64,000 bases of DNA from Haliotis asinina. Its lineage: Eukaryota; Mollusca; Gastropoda; Lepetellida; Haliotidae. This document shows, piece by piece, positions 1 through 25,500 of the stretch. Numbering within the stretch: the stretch's first letter is position 1; each line of letters opens with the position of its first letter. Both the position numbers and the translations under genes were made by a program. The DNA is taken from positions 2,917,501-2,981,500 of the forward strand of contig NC_090285.1 of the NCBI RefSeq assembly GCF_037392515.1, read 5' to 3'. A model generated the notes under the pieces. It was not told where the DNA came from. It did not search any database and was given only the letters and a program-made list of their open reading frames with translations.

Positions 1-309
1 CACGAGTGGCGGTTAAAATGTTGAATAATACACATTTCACGTGAGTAATTATTAAACATGGGATTGGAAATCCGAGTGCACAACCAAGAGAGGAAATGGG
101 AGCATACCTTCGATGATGGCGATATTGTATTGTGATATAAAAAAATATTTTTCGAACCGAAGCGAGGGAAGCACGTTGCCAACCTTTGCTCGCTTCGCTC
201 GTATATATGAAGACTGGTTATATTCTCTACGCTGCGCAACCCCATTTGCGCTACGGTTTGCATGTGTGAACATGTGGGGACATGTCAACCTGCTCGATTG
301 CTTTTTCCT

Positions 310-490
310 AGTCATTCGTACAGACCGAGGCAAATATATCCAAGAATGCCCATGCAAGTCTAGAAAATGTGGCAAGTCTATATTCCCTTAGCTTTTGAAA
401 ATGAAGAAAGTCTCAGGGCTCCATTTCATTATATTATCATTGTTTTAAGTATGAACGTTTTACAGTAACATATGTTCATTTCCCAAAGAA
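310..490. repeat. Dispersed repeat, copy 1 (partner at 56870-57050)
   Basis: Sequence around CAAGTCTAGAAAATGTGGCA and on through AAAGTCTCAGG and TTTCATTATATT is shared with 56870-57050, with small indels. No coding match is recognised. Confidence 0.5.
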
Positions 491-514
491 CCAGGGTCCC
501 GAACATACTACCTC

Positions 515-991
515 ATAAACGGTAACTCAGTCATGATTTGGGGTGGGCAGGCCATATGTGCTACATGGATGACATTCTGACAGTGTACGCGAGACCATTT
601 GCTGGTGAATGGAGTCGGACTAAATTTCATCATGTACAATAACTCGCAACCCCACCGTGATAATTGGCGCAGATGACCCTTATCTTCATGGCATGGCCAG
701 TTCCTAGTCGAGACCCCAGCCCTATTGAACGTGTGGAAGGAGTTACAGATCGCCCACTCACGTCGGTACGTTGTTTCGGCAACTGTGCGGGAACTCATCA
801 GTGCTCTTTCTGAAGAGCGAACAATCTTTCCTTGGCAACCGACGAGACATGTATGTTCCTAGAAGACCTTGTCAGACTGTGATTTATTCATAAAATCTGT
901 CGACAGGCAAGGTTGCCTTTTGCCATACAACAGAGGCAGACAATTAATTAACTTGTATTGCAGTGACGCTTAGTAAATTTTGAGTAGTATA
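515..991 (+). mobile_element. Tc1/mariner-like transposon remnant, 3' half
   Basis: On the + strand, broken frames resemble the Tc1 transposase C-terminal half: SVMIWGG near 530, HRDNWRR-like and PALLNVWKELQIAHSRR near 710-770, where functional copies have SPDLNPIEHLW. The stretch ends in TTTTGAGTAGTATA near 978-991, similar to the terminal repeat of the element at 3188. It has several stops and no intact DDE triad. Confidence 0.6.
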
Positions 992-1785
992 TGTTAACAA
1001 AGGCTCCAACAAGCAACGCAACCCCACAATGTTGTAAGGTCTATTTGCTTTGTAAGGGACCTGCCTGCCACCACTATCACTGTATTCTGGAGTGATCCTG
1101 ATGTGACCCATATGCCTGCACCCAGTGCGGCCGCCAGAACCGCAAGTCACGATGAGTCAGCATATACAACTGACTGACGAACTGTTATTCTGTCTTCTCT
1201 AGCTTACCGTATTCTTCCATCATGGGACCTTTGAAGATCCGAGTTAGAATTGATCTTCAATTACCCATGCTTGTTGTGAAAGGGGACTTACGGGATATGC
1301 TGGCCAAACTCGCTGACTTGGTTGACACATGTCACCGTATCCATAAAAAAGTGTAAAGTGAAGTAAAAGTGATTGGCGCGATGTAATTCTCTAACCCCTA
1401 TCTTACCGTGTCCTTCCACCATGACTGATGAAGCAATTGTGGAATAAATATTCACGTTGCATTGTGTGACATATTTTAAGCATAGATTTGAGGATGACAG
1501 AAAGGTTGTGGTTACCATGGCATCTGTTGCTCGTCCACTACTATTCCCTCATGTTGTACATACATCTCAATATGTTTGCATTCCTTCGGAACTACAGATT
1601 ATTGCGTCCATGTTTCACTGTGTCTAAATGTCACGTGTCTACAGTAAGAGGAGCCGTGTGACACCATGGCTACATTTCATCAGTACCTTATGGCTTTTGA
1701 GAAATTCAAAGTCTGAAATTGTAGTCGGCAGTCAAGTGATTTTCCTCATATTGTGATCAATAGAGTAATGTACGTTCCTCACACT
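992..1785. other. No gene recognised
   Basis: Non-coding AT-rich sequence. I see no repeat structure or protein similarity. Confidence 0.5.
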
Positions 1786-2790
1786 GAGTCGGTATTTCTT
1801 CTTGACTGCGTTCCAATTAATGTACTTACTTGGCTGTATACTTACTTACCGACTACAGGGTCAACATACTAATGTGTCAACATACCAATGTCCTAACATA
1901 CTAATGTGACAACATACTAATGCACTAGCATACTAATGTCCCAACATACCAATCTCCCCAATCTCCCAATCTCTTGACTGCGTACCAATTAATGTACTTA
2001 CTTGGCTGTATACTTACTTGCCGACTACAGGGTCAACAAACTAATGTGACAACATACTAATGCACTAACATATTATGTGTCAACATACCAATGTCCTAAC
2101 ATACTAATGTGTCAGCATACTAATGCACTAGCATTCTAATGTGTCAACATACCAATGCATTAACATACTAATGTCCCAACATACCAATCTCCCAACATAC
2201 TAATGTGCCAACATACTGATGCACTAACATACCAATGTGTCAACATGCTACTGTTCCAACATACTAAGGCACTAACAAACCAATGTGTCAACATACTAAT
2301 GTTCCCAACATACTAATGAACTAACATTCTAATATGTCAACATACTAATGTGTCAACATACCTATGCATTAACATACTAATGTGTCAACATACCTATGCA
2401 TTAACATTCTAATATGTCAATATACCAATGCATTAACATACTAATTTGTCAACATACTAATGCACTAACACACTAGTGTGCCAACATAGCAATGCTCTAA
2501 CATACAAATACTAGTATGTCAACAGACCAATGTGCCAACATACTAATGTGTCAACATACTAATGCACTAACATACCAATGCTCTACATACTAATGTGTCA
2601 ACATACCAATGTGCCAACAAACCAATGCGCTTGTAAACATACTAATGTGCAAACACACTGGTGCACTACCATACTAATGTGTCAACATTTCTATGCACTA
2701 ACATTCTAAAGTGTCAACATATTAATGAACCAACATACTAATACATACTAATGTATCAACATACTAATGTGCAAAGTTACTTATGTGCAA
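1786..2790. repeat. Degenerate minisatellite built on CATACTAATGTGTCAA
   Basis: About 80 loosely matching 11-12 bp units (CATACTAATG alternating with TGTCAA or CACTAA) fill 1860-2790. The left edge includes a larger duplication: a ~70-bp segment starting GACTGCGTTCCAATTAATGT at 1804 recurs from 1976, an offset of about 172 bp. The units are diverged, so the array is old. Confidence 0.9.
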
Positions 2791-3187
2791 ACAAACATTG
2801 CAAGAAGAATAAACTTGAGTGTCCTCGGTGTATTTCCCCTGCAGTGTTTATGTGAAAGCAGCGTTTATGCAGCTATCTAAAAACGAGGGGTTTGTCCATA
2901 TCGACGATGAGCAAATCGGTGCTGATTGACGGCTGTGCGTGTGTCTCGGGCTGTCATATTCAGCTGTCAATAAACACCGGCAAGCAAATCGTCTATCTCG
3001 ACAAACCTCGAGTGAATGGATAGCATAACTGCTTTGTTCCACGCCCTCAATGCATGTTTTCAAAATCTGCGCGGGAAGTTTGAATTTGAAATCATTCTGT
3101 TTCACACTGTCGCGATGTCAAGTCACGAGTGGGATGACACCATTGACGACATCACATTCTCACAAATATGGACGAAACTGAAAGTAA

Positions 3188-3950
3188 ACTACTTAAAAAG
3201 AAACGCATAGGTAGCACGGTATTTTTCCATGTAACGTTTCGAATTTGAATCATTGGTGTCTATGTAATCAGTATATCTATGGTGAACGCTGTCTGCAAAC
3301 ATTTCCGAGTTTGAATCCATTGTCATTGAGGGCAACTCGCCAAAACGCACCAAAATCTGTTTTCCGCAATAAATGGTGAACGGGAAGAAATTCGTGTGTT
3401 TCCATTTTGCAAAGTCGGGGTTTTCAATGCTCTTGCGACAGTTGACAATCTTAAATTTGGCGTTAAAGTCATGCCTTGACTTACTGAGGCTCAGCGCAAC
3501 AATGCGATTGATCATTTGGAAGCTGGGGGTCTCAGTATGCGATTACAAGCCAACTAAGTGTGTCACAGAGTACCATAGCAAGAACTCTGGCATCACTACC
3601 AGCAGCAAGGGTCAACACGTGATCGCCCCAGGGAAAGTCGACCCCATCTGACCAGGTCCGCTCTGGACAGTTTATTGGGCTTTGACATTTGCGGAAAAGG
3701 TTCCCGACTTCAGTAGTGTCAGGACTCAGAACAATTTCCATTTTCAGACTGTGAGGAACCGCTTACGTGAAGCTGGTATTCATTCCAGAAGACCTTCGCG
3801 AGGACCTGTCCTTACACGTCAACATCGGCAACAACGCACACGGTGGTGTCGCCAACATCTCCCATGGCCATTGCAAACGTGGAGAACTGTTATCTTCAAA
3901 TTGTATAAATTGATAACAATTTTCATCTATGCGTTTCTTTTTTGAGTAGT
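3188..3950 (+). mobile_element. Internally deleted Tc1-like transposon with both terminal repeats
   Basis: Inverted termini of about 23 bp are visible: 3188-3210 (ACTACTTAAAAAGAAACGCA...) and 3927-3950, whose reverse complement starts ACTACTCAAAAAAGAAACGC. Inside, from about 3478, is the Tc1 transposase N-terminal region: LTEAQRNNAIDHLEAG, SALDSLLGFDI, then VRNRLREAGIHSRRPSRGPV and RQHRQQRTRWCRQH to WRTV near 3890. The catalytic core is missing, and a few frameshifts and stops break the remaining part. This is a non-autonomous deletion derivative. Confidence 0.78.
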
Positions 3951-6235
3951 ATATATAGTACACTGGAATGGGATGAGACAAACGAAGACACAATTCTTTC
4001 GTAAACTGCTGAGGTTGTGGAAACTCAATCAGCTGTGTTAGATGGGTTGACTCAGTTGTCAAACACTTGACTCAGTTGTCAAACACAGACGGTGGCGCAA
4101 CGTTTCCTGAACTTATTGAGGTTATGAAACAATATGACCTGGGCATGAGCAATCCAACTCATGGGAACTTTCAACTTGATATGTGGCATGAGTGGTGATC
4201 AATAGGCCAATTACCCATGATTATGTTTAGATGAAGTTTTAATCAATTGCATGTGATGGTAGCGTGGTGATCGACAATGCAGGCCTTGTCTAGATATATT
4301 GTGCTGTGAAGCGTTTCATGTCGGGGGCCATGTCAAAATGATTTGTATTTTTTTTAAAATATTCTTTAGTCCTCGCAATGACAGGAGGCCTGTGCGTTAC
4401 CGTCTCTGCTTTAAAATATGAAGCGCACGTAAAATTGCTGTGTATCCGACACTGCACTGGCAGCTTCCAGCTAACGATGTTTCTGTTACTGCGATTACAC
4501 ATCTGTAATTGGATTCACATAGGTATTATTTGTGTTTACTCTATGAAATAAATACTGGCGTCTGTTTAGCATTAGTTCCACATCGTGTCAGCGAGTGATT
4601 ATAATTAATTGTTTGAAAACAATCACTTTGTAAAGACAAATTAGGTCTAATGGACCTGACGAAAGTTATATCAATAGGTTTTCCACTGTTTATTGTTTTA
4701 CTCTACTTCTCGGTAAACTTCATTTTTTCAGACCACTGGTCCTGTAGGACATCGATGGTGTTCACGATAGGTCAAAGACGTATATTCACGACTATAGATG
4801 CGTCTTTTGGTAGGTGAAAGAAACACTAGTAAAATACATAGCAACTATAAAGGGGAAGTACTCATTTACAGATGGCGCTGTGCTTCCAGCTAAACCTTAC
4901 GACTGGGTACATGTCTATGTTTCACTTATAGTCAATCTATGTATTGGAGAACCCGTAATCCCACGGTGCGACCGTTTTAAGTTGATTGACCCTATTTCTT
5001 ACTGTTACACATTTTTTATTTATGTTTCATAGTAATAATACAACTGTATCATATCTACAGTTGTATCAAAGGAAAGATTCTATTTCTACGTTTCAAGAAA
5101 GCCTTTCCCATAATGCAATGGAGATTTGCAAAACAATCATGGCGTCGAAATTTTCTCTGATGGTCATCCAAGCAAGTTTAATCTGAAGCCTCAATTTCGT
5201 CTCAAAGGGCGGATATCCACTCCTCTTAACGTAAGCTTACATGATTATAATATCTGAGTTGTTTTCAGTTACATAAACCATTATCAATGTGGGGAAATCC
5301 ACTCGTTCATTGTGGATATTGATGTTGTGCTCCTGTGACTGGGCTGTGGAATTTTCAGGATGCTCTGTTCTTGTCTCTTTTCGGGTAAAATAAATAGAGT
5401 CGTTTTTCCTGTGTGATGTCAGTTGACAGAACAAATTAATCCCGTCTCCTTCACGGTATTTGTTTTCGTGAGTACTCACAAAGCAGGCTCGACCAGACTG
5501 ACATGATTTGCCTCTTTGATCAGACTGACATTTTAAACTTTACGTTTTAAACATGGGTCGAAAATGGTTGAACAATGACACTTAGGCCTATATAGTACAT
5601 TCGATGGTAGTCTGGATGAACTCAAGATCCCAAGCATTCCGTTGCTTGTATAAGACAAGTACGCTCATCTGATCTTGTTCTGTTACATACTGATATTGTC
5701 AATGTCATCATATCCGAAAGGCACAGAATGCTCCTGAAACTTCAGAGTATCAACCACATATATTTATTGTCCAGCTTTGGTGTAAAACAATGAGAAAAAT
5801 ATGTATATATCAGTATCAGCCCTCAACATGTATGCCCCTTAAGCACCTAAAAATAACCTAGTGACTCATTTCTATATTTACTGTAACATGTGGAAAGAGT
5901 AGATTCTCGTGATAATGGGACTACATACACGGATTTTGTGATTTTGTGATCTTGATGATGTTCCAATGAATCAAAGTGAAACCAAGTTTGCTCACATGGT
6001 TTGGGGTCAGATGTTCAGAGCAAGGATTTAACCTTGCTACTTTGTTTTTCGAGTATTCATTTTCAACGGTATAGAAGGGCAGTTTTGTCTCACAGAATTT
6101 CTGGGGATTGATTCTTTGGCATGTTCACAAAATATCATTTTTATTTCATCATCTGCTTGTTAGACATGGCCTGTTCATCCATTTTCTGTACCAAAACCTG
6201 TTTCCCTACAATTACCTATTTTATTCCAAGAGGCT
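3951..6235. other. No gene recognised
   Basis: AT-rich non-coding DNA. A 22-bp direct duplication (TTGACTCAGTTGTCAAACAC) sits at 4047-4090. Nothing else stands out on either strand. Confidence 0.5.
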
Positions 6236-6345
6236 TCATGTTACACAGACACAGACACACACACACACAGACACACACACACACACACACGGAGAGAGAG
6301 TTCAGCAACACATATATCTCTCTCTCACACACACACACAGAGTTT
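6236..6345. repeat. (AC)n microsatellite with AG/TC interruptions
   Basis: Two CA runs (6245-6290 and 6325-6340) are split by GAGAGAG and TCTCTCTC segments. Confidence 0.9.
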
Positions 6346-7538
6346 AGCAACACATTCCATTTTTGTAATATATTACGTTTTGATCATGTTCGCTCATGTT
6401 CAAACTCTTCAGTTGTGTTAATGTATGTTAACTTTTCTCCTTAATCATTTATTACGAGTAGTGTCTTTTTGTTGTGCATATCATGCATTAACATTATAAA
6501 GTTCTTGTAGGGTACAAAAGAAAAAAACAAAGCAAATTATTGTCATATGTTTTATCATGGGCCTTACCTTGCTCATGTTTAATGAGTAAAGAAAATATTT
6601 ATGAATGTCAATGTGCTTAGCCTAACATACCTACTTGTAATGAGTGGTAAATGACAGGCATACTGAATTACAGACTTAACATGGTAACCTTGTTTTCTTT
6701 GACAGAATGTCCAGACAAACAACTGATTGGTTGTATGGTCCAGTCATGTGAAACTCTCAAGGTTCTTGTGAGTTATCGTCATTAGAAAAGCAAATATATG
6801 CACCCAACTACATGTATAATCAATGTCTAACTGCAGAAAAGTGCACTGATGCATTTCAAGTACTGAACTTTACAATGTTTCTGACTCTAAGTTATAAGAA
6901 CACTTGTCATCATGCTCATGTGACTGTCATTGATGATAATTATTTGGATGAGTGCTGCACTGAATATGTTAATGCCTTCTTTGAATATTTTTAAGAAACA
7001 GGACAGTCTGAATTGTCTTTTCATATTCAATGTGCATTTTTGGTTTGGTTTGCTTGTTTGAAGTCCCGATCATGATGATAACCAAGTAGTTAGTCATGAA
7101 AAAATGAGATAAATATGCTAGAGCCACATGTATTCTGCAGTGAGACATACATGTATCCCCAACCCTGCAGGTGTATTCAGTGACATGTACATGATAAAAG
7201 TCATGCCTAACACCTTGCTTCATAGATGCAGTTAATCATCATAATAAAAATTCATCATATGTGGATTCAAGGTTAGAGGAGGTTCCCAGAAACCCATGCG
7301 GGTCTGATTTATGGGTATTCTGGGTTAGAATTGGTCCTGAGCCAAGTTGTCCAAGGCATCACTAGTTGTTGTACAGAGTAGTGTCCCTTGGGTTCAAATT
7401 CAGGTTCGATACTTTCAAAGGTTTGTTAGCACCAAACCCGTACTGGTAGGTTTCACCAAAACTATAAACTTCTATGTATCATTTCAGGATTTACTTACTC
7501 TACACAGACATTAACATACTGGTATGATCCAGTTGGTT
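6346..7538. other. No gene recognised
   Basis: Non-coding. 7265-7360 has faint similarity to the GTAAGAGGCGACTAACGGGA-type SINE (AACCCATGCGGG), too weak to annotate separately. Confidence 0.4.
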
Positions 7539-8067
7539 GAGGTGAAACGGTATGCTCTTACCACAGTACACTCCCTTCGATTCGGTCCATTTTGGTTCAT
7601 GAGATATGATCATAATGCAGAAAATTAACAAGAGCCAAACCTTATGTTGTTTACTAACTAGAGCTGTGACAATATATTGTAATATCGTTATTTGTGATAC
7701 TTTATCAAATGATAATTATATCGATGTGTTGTTTCATATCGTGATGCGTGTCGGTGACCGTAAAATTGTTAATTTTCATTGGAAATTGACAGTTATGTCA
7801 AAATGTACACTGTTACTTGATACCAAAATATACGTTTTAAAGAAAATAACTAAAGATAGCATATCGTGATGTGTATCGAGTCAAATCATATCATTCCAAG
7901 ATATGATTTCCTCTATCGTCACACCTCTATTACTAACAGAGATAAAATGATATTTTAATATATTTTATTGAACAAAACTGACATTTTATGATGAAAATAA
8001 AAAATACTGAATTATTGGATTGCATTGAAAACTGAAAAGATATTACCATGGTACACCGTTTCACCTC
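7539..8067. mobile_element. MITE-like element with GAGGTGAAACGGT termini, interrupted by a hAT MITE
   Basis: GAGGTGAAACGGTATGCTCT at 7539 pairs with the reverse complement of the right end at 8067 (GAGGTGAAACGGTGTACCAT). The left interior contains CCCTTCGATTCGGTCCATTTTGGTTCATGAGATA. No coding content and no clear target-site duplication. Confidence 0.5.
7659..7929. mobile_element. hAT-type MITE, 271 bp, with perfect 8-bp target duplication
   Basis: The ends are TAGAGCTGTGACAATA and, inverted, TAGAGGTGTGACGATA. The flanks carry identical 8-bp duplications TTACTAAC at 7651-7658 and 7930-7937, as expected for hAT. The interior is AT-rich with ATATCG motifs and no ORF. It is nested in the 7539-8067 element, so it inserted later. 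Confidence 0.85.
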
Positions 8068-9583
8068 AGCATCTATTGATGTTGAAATATTTCTTCTCTT
8101 TAAGATACTCTGGATATACGATGTTATCTAAATCTAGTCTGAATACACATATACCATGCAGTAGGTTACTTGACTGACTCATCTTACCATGTTTAACACT
8201 AATAACAGAGTATTTTGAAAACAATTCAGCATGTTCAGTGAGAAAGTTGAATATCTATGCAGTTTAAACTCATGTCAATGATGTCTTATCTTGTTTCATA
8301 ATGTGGACTGAAATGTAGTTTACTTGGACAATATGTAATCCGGCTAGATATAATTCAGATATGATCTGCATGTATTCAAAGTTCAGATTTGAATGCAGTG
8401 TACAATTATGTATGCTCGAGTAGATTACAAAACAGAGTATTTAATGAACATGATGATCTTTACCCCTTTCTGATCCATGGTGCTTGTTGAAAGTCTGCCT
8501 AGAGGCTGGTCTAGCATGATAGTGGTGATAGGTATTGATAGAACTGATGGAGAGCCTCCCTGGGGCTCGCTTTCCTTTATGATATAACACGGTGATATTT
8601 GCCTATGTCCACTGGCCACACAAGGTGACTCATGTCAGGCCTCGCTGCCCATGAGGAGAATGTGCTTTGTCACATCACCACTCACTGGATGTCTCACTAC
8701 AGGCTTTTGTGATCGACTCCACGCTCTGTTGTGTTTATGTCTCCACAACAGTATTGTTAACATCAGAGTTGGTTGACATGACAGTGGTAAAGTATCCGGT
8801 TACTCAGTTCACTGTTTATTTTTACTGTTTACCTACTTTCTTCTGATCAAACATTGTTATGTAGCTGGAGTTTGATGTTACGACACTGATGGCAGCATCG
8901 TCATGCCTTGGTAGGTTCTGCTGATTTCTTGTGTGTTTATTAATGTTGTGACCTTTTGCATTTCGAAGGAGGACATCACAGTTATAATTTGCTGGATTGT
9001 TGTAAATTTCATCATAATGTCTGCCAAAAGATGAATGCAACTTGGTGTTCCGTATGCTGAATGTCATTCATCTTGTTTTCAGTATCTTGACGTGTTCAAT
9101 AAGTCCCTTCCCACCCCAAGATTTTTTAACCTTGTTGAGACTTATGTCAAATTGTTGTGAAGTTTGGAATGTGAAGTTTGGAACATAGTTTTTGAATGTT
9201 AACAAGTTTATGTAGCTTCACACATGTTGCTATGGTAACCGCTTACTACCCTCTATGAACAATTTATATATTGATTTGTTGTGCTACTGAGCTCCATTGT
9301 GCTTTCCCAACACCAATAGATTCACATTTCACAACATGCAGCACTAACTAACCTACAGTTTACTCTGAAGTAAAAATATCCAAATCTTTTCTACAGCATT
9401 GATATGATTTCCTTTTCAGAACACTGTCAACATGTAGTGTTTGTTTGTGAGTTAACTTTATGTACGTTTGACAAACAAAACAGATTAACATTAATGTATT
9501 AATAGATGAATATTATGTGTATTCAATTGTTTCAAAATGTTCTCATCACATGCTTGTATCTGTTATACCTGTGTGTGTTTCAG
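8068..9583. other. No coding exon recognised; upstream part of BTBD10
   Basis: Presumably 5' flank or first intron of BTBD10, because the 9584 exon is preceded by a splice acceptor. I could not identify the non-coding first exon or promoter. Confidence 0.4.
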
Positions 9584-9668
9584 AATCGGGGCTAGTTAAG
9601 CATACCAGCTGGCCAGCGGACATTGCCGTCGTCAGGTCCTCCACTCTAGCATTAGGAGCAGAACTGGG

Positions 9669-21676
<12,008 letters not shown>

Positions 21677-22540
21677 CTAGCTGGAGTTCATTACTGCTGC
21701 TGTTTCGCAGATGCATGTTTAAAGTAATTGTGAAACCCTAAATGCAACTTTGGAGTGTTCAATGTGCTTTTCCAGAAAATGTTATGATACAGTCTCATAT
21801 GTGAAGTAAATTTCTATGTCGGCTGATTGTAGAGAAGACCAAATTATTGTGTTTCTTGAAATAATGGTGGCGGTAAGCTTCTGAACAACTGGTTAAACAG
21901 ATGAATCTGTGTCCTTCATACAATTGCATCCTTCAAAAGTCATAGCAGTCACTGTTGCATTTTGAGCTTCATATAGAAGGATGGAAAGAAAAGAACATGT
22001 TTCACATATAATACAGGTAAATTGTTGTGACATTTGTTAACTTTGTGTCACATGTCCAGTTTCTGTTGCCAAGATAGAGTGGTATCTCTGTTGCAAGTCT
22101 TGATGTGACCTGTTTAACACTTGTAGCTGCTAGCCCAAAATGAAGTATGTTCTTTTCTTCATCCTGACAAAAACAGGCAGTTCCCAGTTAAGATATTTTA
22201 AAATGTATTACATATGTCAATGTGTTCACTTCATACTATTACATACGTCTATGATATGTTTTCCTTTATTTATCTGTAAATGTTGAGTATCTGTTAATAT
22301 ATATATACATTTATATATATACAAGTTTTGGTGTTTGATCAGAAATATATACCCTTAAAAAGTGTGTTATGGTATCGTTTAGACGAACCAAAAGTAGAGT
22401 TTTTTTCACAGCCAAATATTTCCTGAAAATTTGAAGATTGAGTTCTTTCATTTTGATAAATTAAAGATTGGTTTGTAAGTTCTCACTCATGTTCAAGTGT
22501 CATTTTCAACACTTGTTGTACTGGACATAAATTTATTAAA
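21677..22540 (+). other. BTBD10: BTBD10 3' UTR, minimal extent
   Basis: AT-rich sequence follows the TGA at 21674-21676. ATTAAA poly(A)-type hexamers occur at 22460-22465 and 22535-22540, and a canonical AATAAA only at 24021-24026, so the UTR could run 0.8 kb or about 2.3 kb. A TA-rich microsatellite lies at 22297-22324. No competing gene signal is seen here. Confidence 0.4.
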
Positions 22541-25500
22541 GAAGTTCATTTTTATTGATTCCCAAGAGTTTGAAAAGTTATGTTAAATATCTGTCACAAT
22601 GTCAAAGGTGTTGATGATGTCGTCACAGAATGTGATTTGTAGTGTTAAAACTACTTACTAAGTAAGTAGATAAGAAATACCAGCTTCAGTCTCCTCCAAG
22701 TATGTGTGGCCAACCACTTGATGGTTCGTTATGTATGATTGTCATCTATTTACGCACAATATATCTTTAATAACATTTGTTAATCATTTTGAATATAGCC
22801 AATTATAGTATTTGCTGCTGATTTTCATCCTGGTATATTTTCTGTCCATCATGATGATGTCGTACTGTGGAGTGAGTCAATGTAAATGGCATGTACCATG
22901 GAGTGACATTTTTCAGTGTGAGCTGTGGTTGTATGTCTCACAAGTTGATTCATATTGCATTGTTGTACTTAAGATATTATACACAGAGTATGTCCTTTGT
23001 GTGGCATTTAACTGAGTCACATTGGTCAAGTCCACCTTTATGGTCTCTTCCTACAAAAACACTGGTCATACAAGGAATTGTTGACATAACTTAGCCCGAG
23101 TGAATTTCAGGATGAGATAGAGGCAGAGTTGAGCTCACTTAACCTTAAGCTTAACCTTCCGTCAAGCTGATAACCTTAAAGTTTATTCTACATTCAGCCT
23201 TTGGCAATTCACATTTGCACATTATATTCCTTTAGCCCTAGACTATTACAGTCTATAGAGGACAGGTAGGAATACCTTTGGCTTGTAGGTTTTTAGGGCT
23301 ATAATTTAGAACCTGTTCAGAACCTCATCCAATGAAAGTCAAGCAGGACTGGCTGCCAATCTAAGAACTGTCTCTAAACTTCAAAATATTTTTAATTTCT
23401 GTGACTGTTTTTTTTTTCACATAAGGACTTTTTATTTATTTCTTGGGGTGACTACTGTTAGTTATTATCTTACATCATCCCTTTTCACACATATTTTTAA
23501 ATTTGTTTGTTGAATAACAAGGAATTCAGGTTTTTTTCTATTCCTTATGCTAGATCTTGATCTCTGCAACATAGTGATGGACGACGGCCTTCAAGGATGT
23601 TTCCAACTGTGCTGACAGAGCACTGCTTTGAGTGTATATCTTCAAACCATGTGTGTTAATGCACTGATAAGACTCTTGCTTTTTGAAAGACAAAATGTTT
23701 TTGCTGTTTTGCTTTTGAAAATATGTTTATTACAAACCAGAATCTATTCAGAGACTGTCTGTATGACATGTCTGTATTAGTAACATTTTTGCTCAGAATA
23801 TCCAGATTTCTTTTTATGTTAATACATTTTTTCACTGTACGTCCAGCAAGGCACTGGAACACAAGACAAATTTATCAGCCTACTTGTAGTGATATGTAAT
23901 TGCAACAGATTGTCATTTATATTTAATCTAAAGACCTACATGTATGGTATAGTCAAAACATGAAAAAGTATTATCATATAGTCATGGGGAAGGATGTTAT
24001 GTAAGTATCACAGTGTTCAAAATAAAAACGCTACATTTGCTGGCAGGACATTTTGTAGTATCATTAGGTGCAACAACCAGTCAGAAGTCGTATTTCATAG
24101 ACATTGGACCATGTTTGGTGTAATATGGAAGCAATGAAAGTTTTTGTTTATTGCAAATCAGGCGAGAAAGCCCAGGGTAGTGATGGTAAATAAGGTATTA
24201 GGTGCATATTGTGCCAGTGTAAGTAGAATGCCTGTTGAATCTGACCCCAGAGACCCCATGTCTCTAACACTGCTGTGTTAATGAATTCTGTGGAATAACA
24301 TTGTCTTTTATGTAACACAGCTGTGTCAATGAAGACTTGAATAATGTTATCTTACATGTAACACAATTGTATTAAAGAAAACTGTGGAATAATACTGTTG
24401 TGTTAATGAATTCAATGGAATAACATGCCTTCTTTGTTAAACAGCTGTGTTAATGAAGACTTTAATAAGGCTACTTGTAACACAGTTGTGTTTCAGAAAA
24501 CTAAACTGTGGAATAACACTATTGTGTTAAGGAAAGGCTGTGGAGAGTTCAATGGTGCTTGTATTACCTTGTATATTTTGTACAGTTGTCTCACTAGTAT
24601 GTTGTCTTGTATTCAGCTTTTGTTTATCAGTAGCCACCCTCTTACAGGGTACTAGATAGTGCAAACCAAACACTGATATAGACTGACGTTTCTTGTGATG
24701 GTTTACCAAAGACTGCCAGCTTAGTGTGTATGGTATTGTGGCTGTCTTGTGAGCACTGACAGAGGAGTTGGCCATTAGTGCTGTCCACATCTGACTAGAG
24801 TTGTTTCGGTTGTGAGTGATGCCAACTGAAGGACTGTTTGCTTTGATGCTTGACGTGTGTGTATTTTTACTAAGTGGATACAATATGAGAGGTAAATGCT
24901 TTGAAATGTAATGAATGATCATGTAAGAATTCTGTCGTTATGTTACTTTATACACATGCAACATTGGTACTGACATCTTGTAACATAATGATGGTCCTTC
25001 ATAGAGTTTATAAGATTCAGTTTAAAAACAGATCCTTAGTACTAAATGTGATGAGAAAGAGTTTTATTCAAATCACCGAAGGAAACTAGTAATGCCATTT
25101 GATGGTGTTGTACAATAGCACTAGATGGTTGACATCGTGGATGTCAGTGACACAGTTGTACATAAGGTGACTCACATCTCACTGAGGACACAGCATCCAG
25201 TCATGTAATCTCACTGTCATCTATATTTCACAGCCACCCACCCATGATCACACTCACTTCTTTACCTTCGTTGTTGATACCCACATGCATACAGATCTGA
25301 TGTTTCACTGTAAGGGAATTGTCAGCACATGGTTGATGTGGCCTTGTACAACACCATACCCAAAGCATAATCACTTTTTCAGAAATGTTGCCAACACTTT
25401 TCTTCTGTTGAAACACCCCATTCTTTTCTAAATCTTTCTTTCACCACTGTTCCTAACTGCAGAATATGTTAAATTGCCCCATCCTCCTTGCTACCAACAC

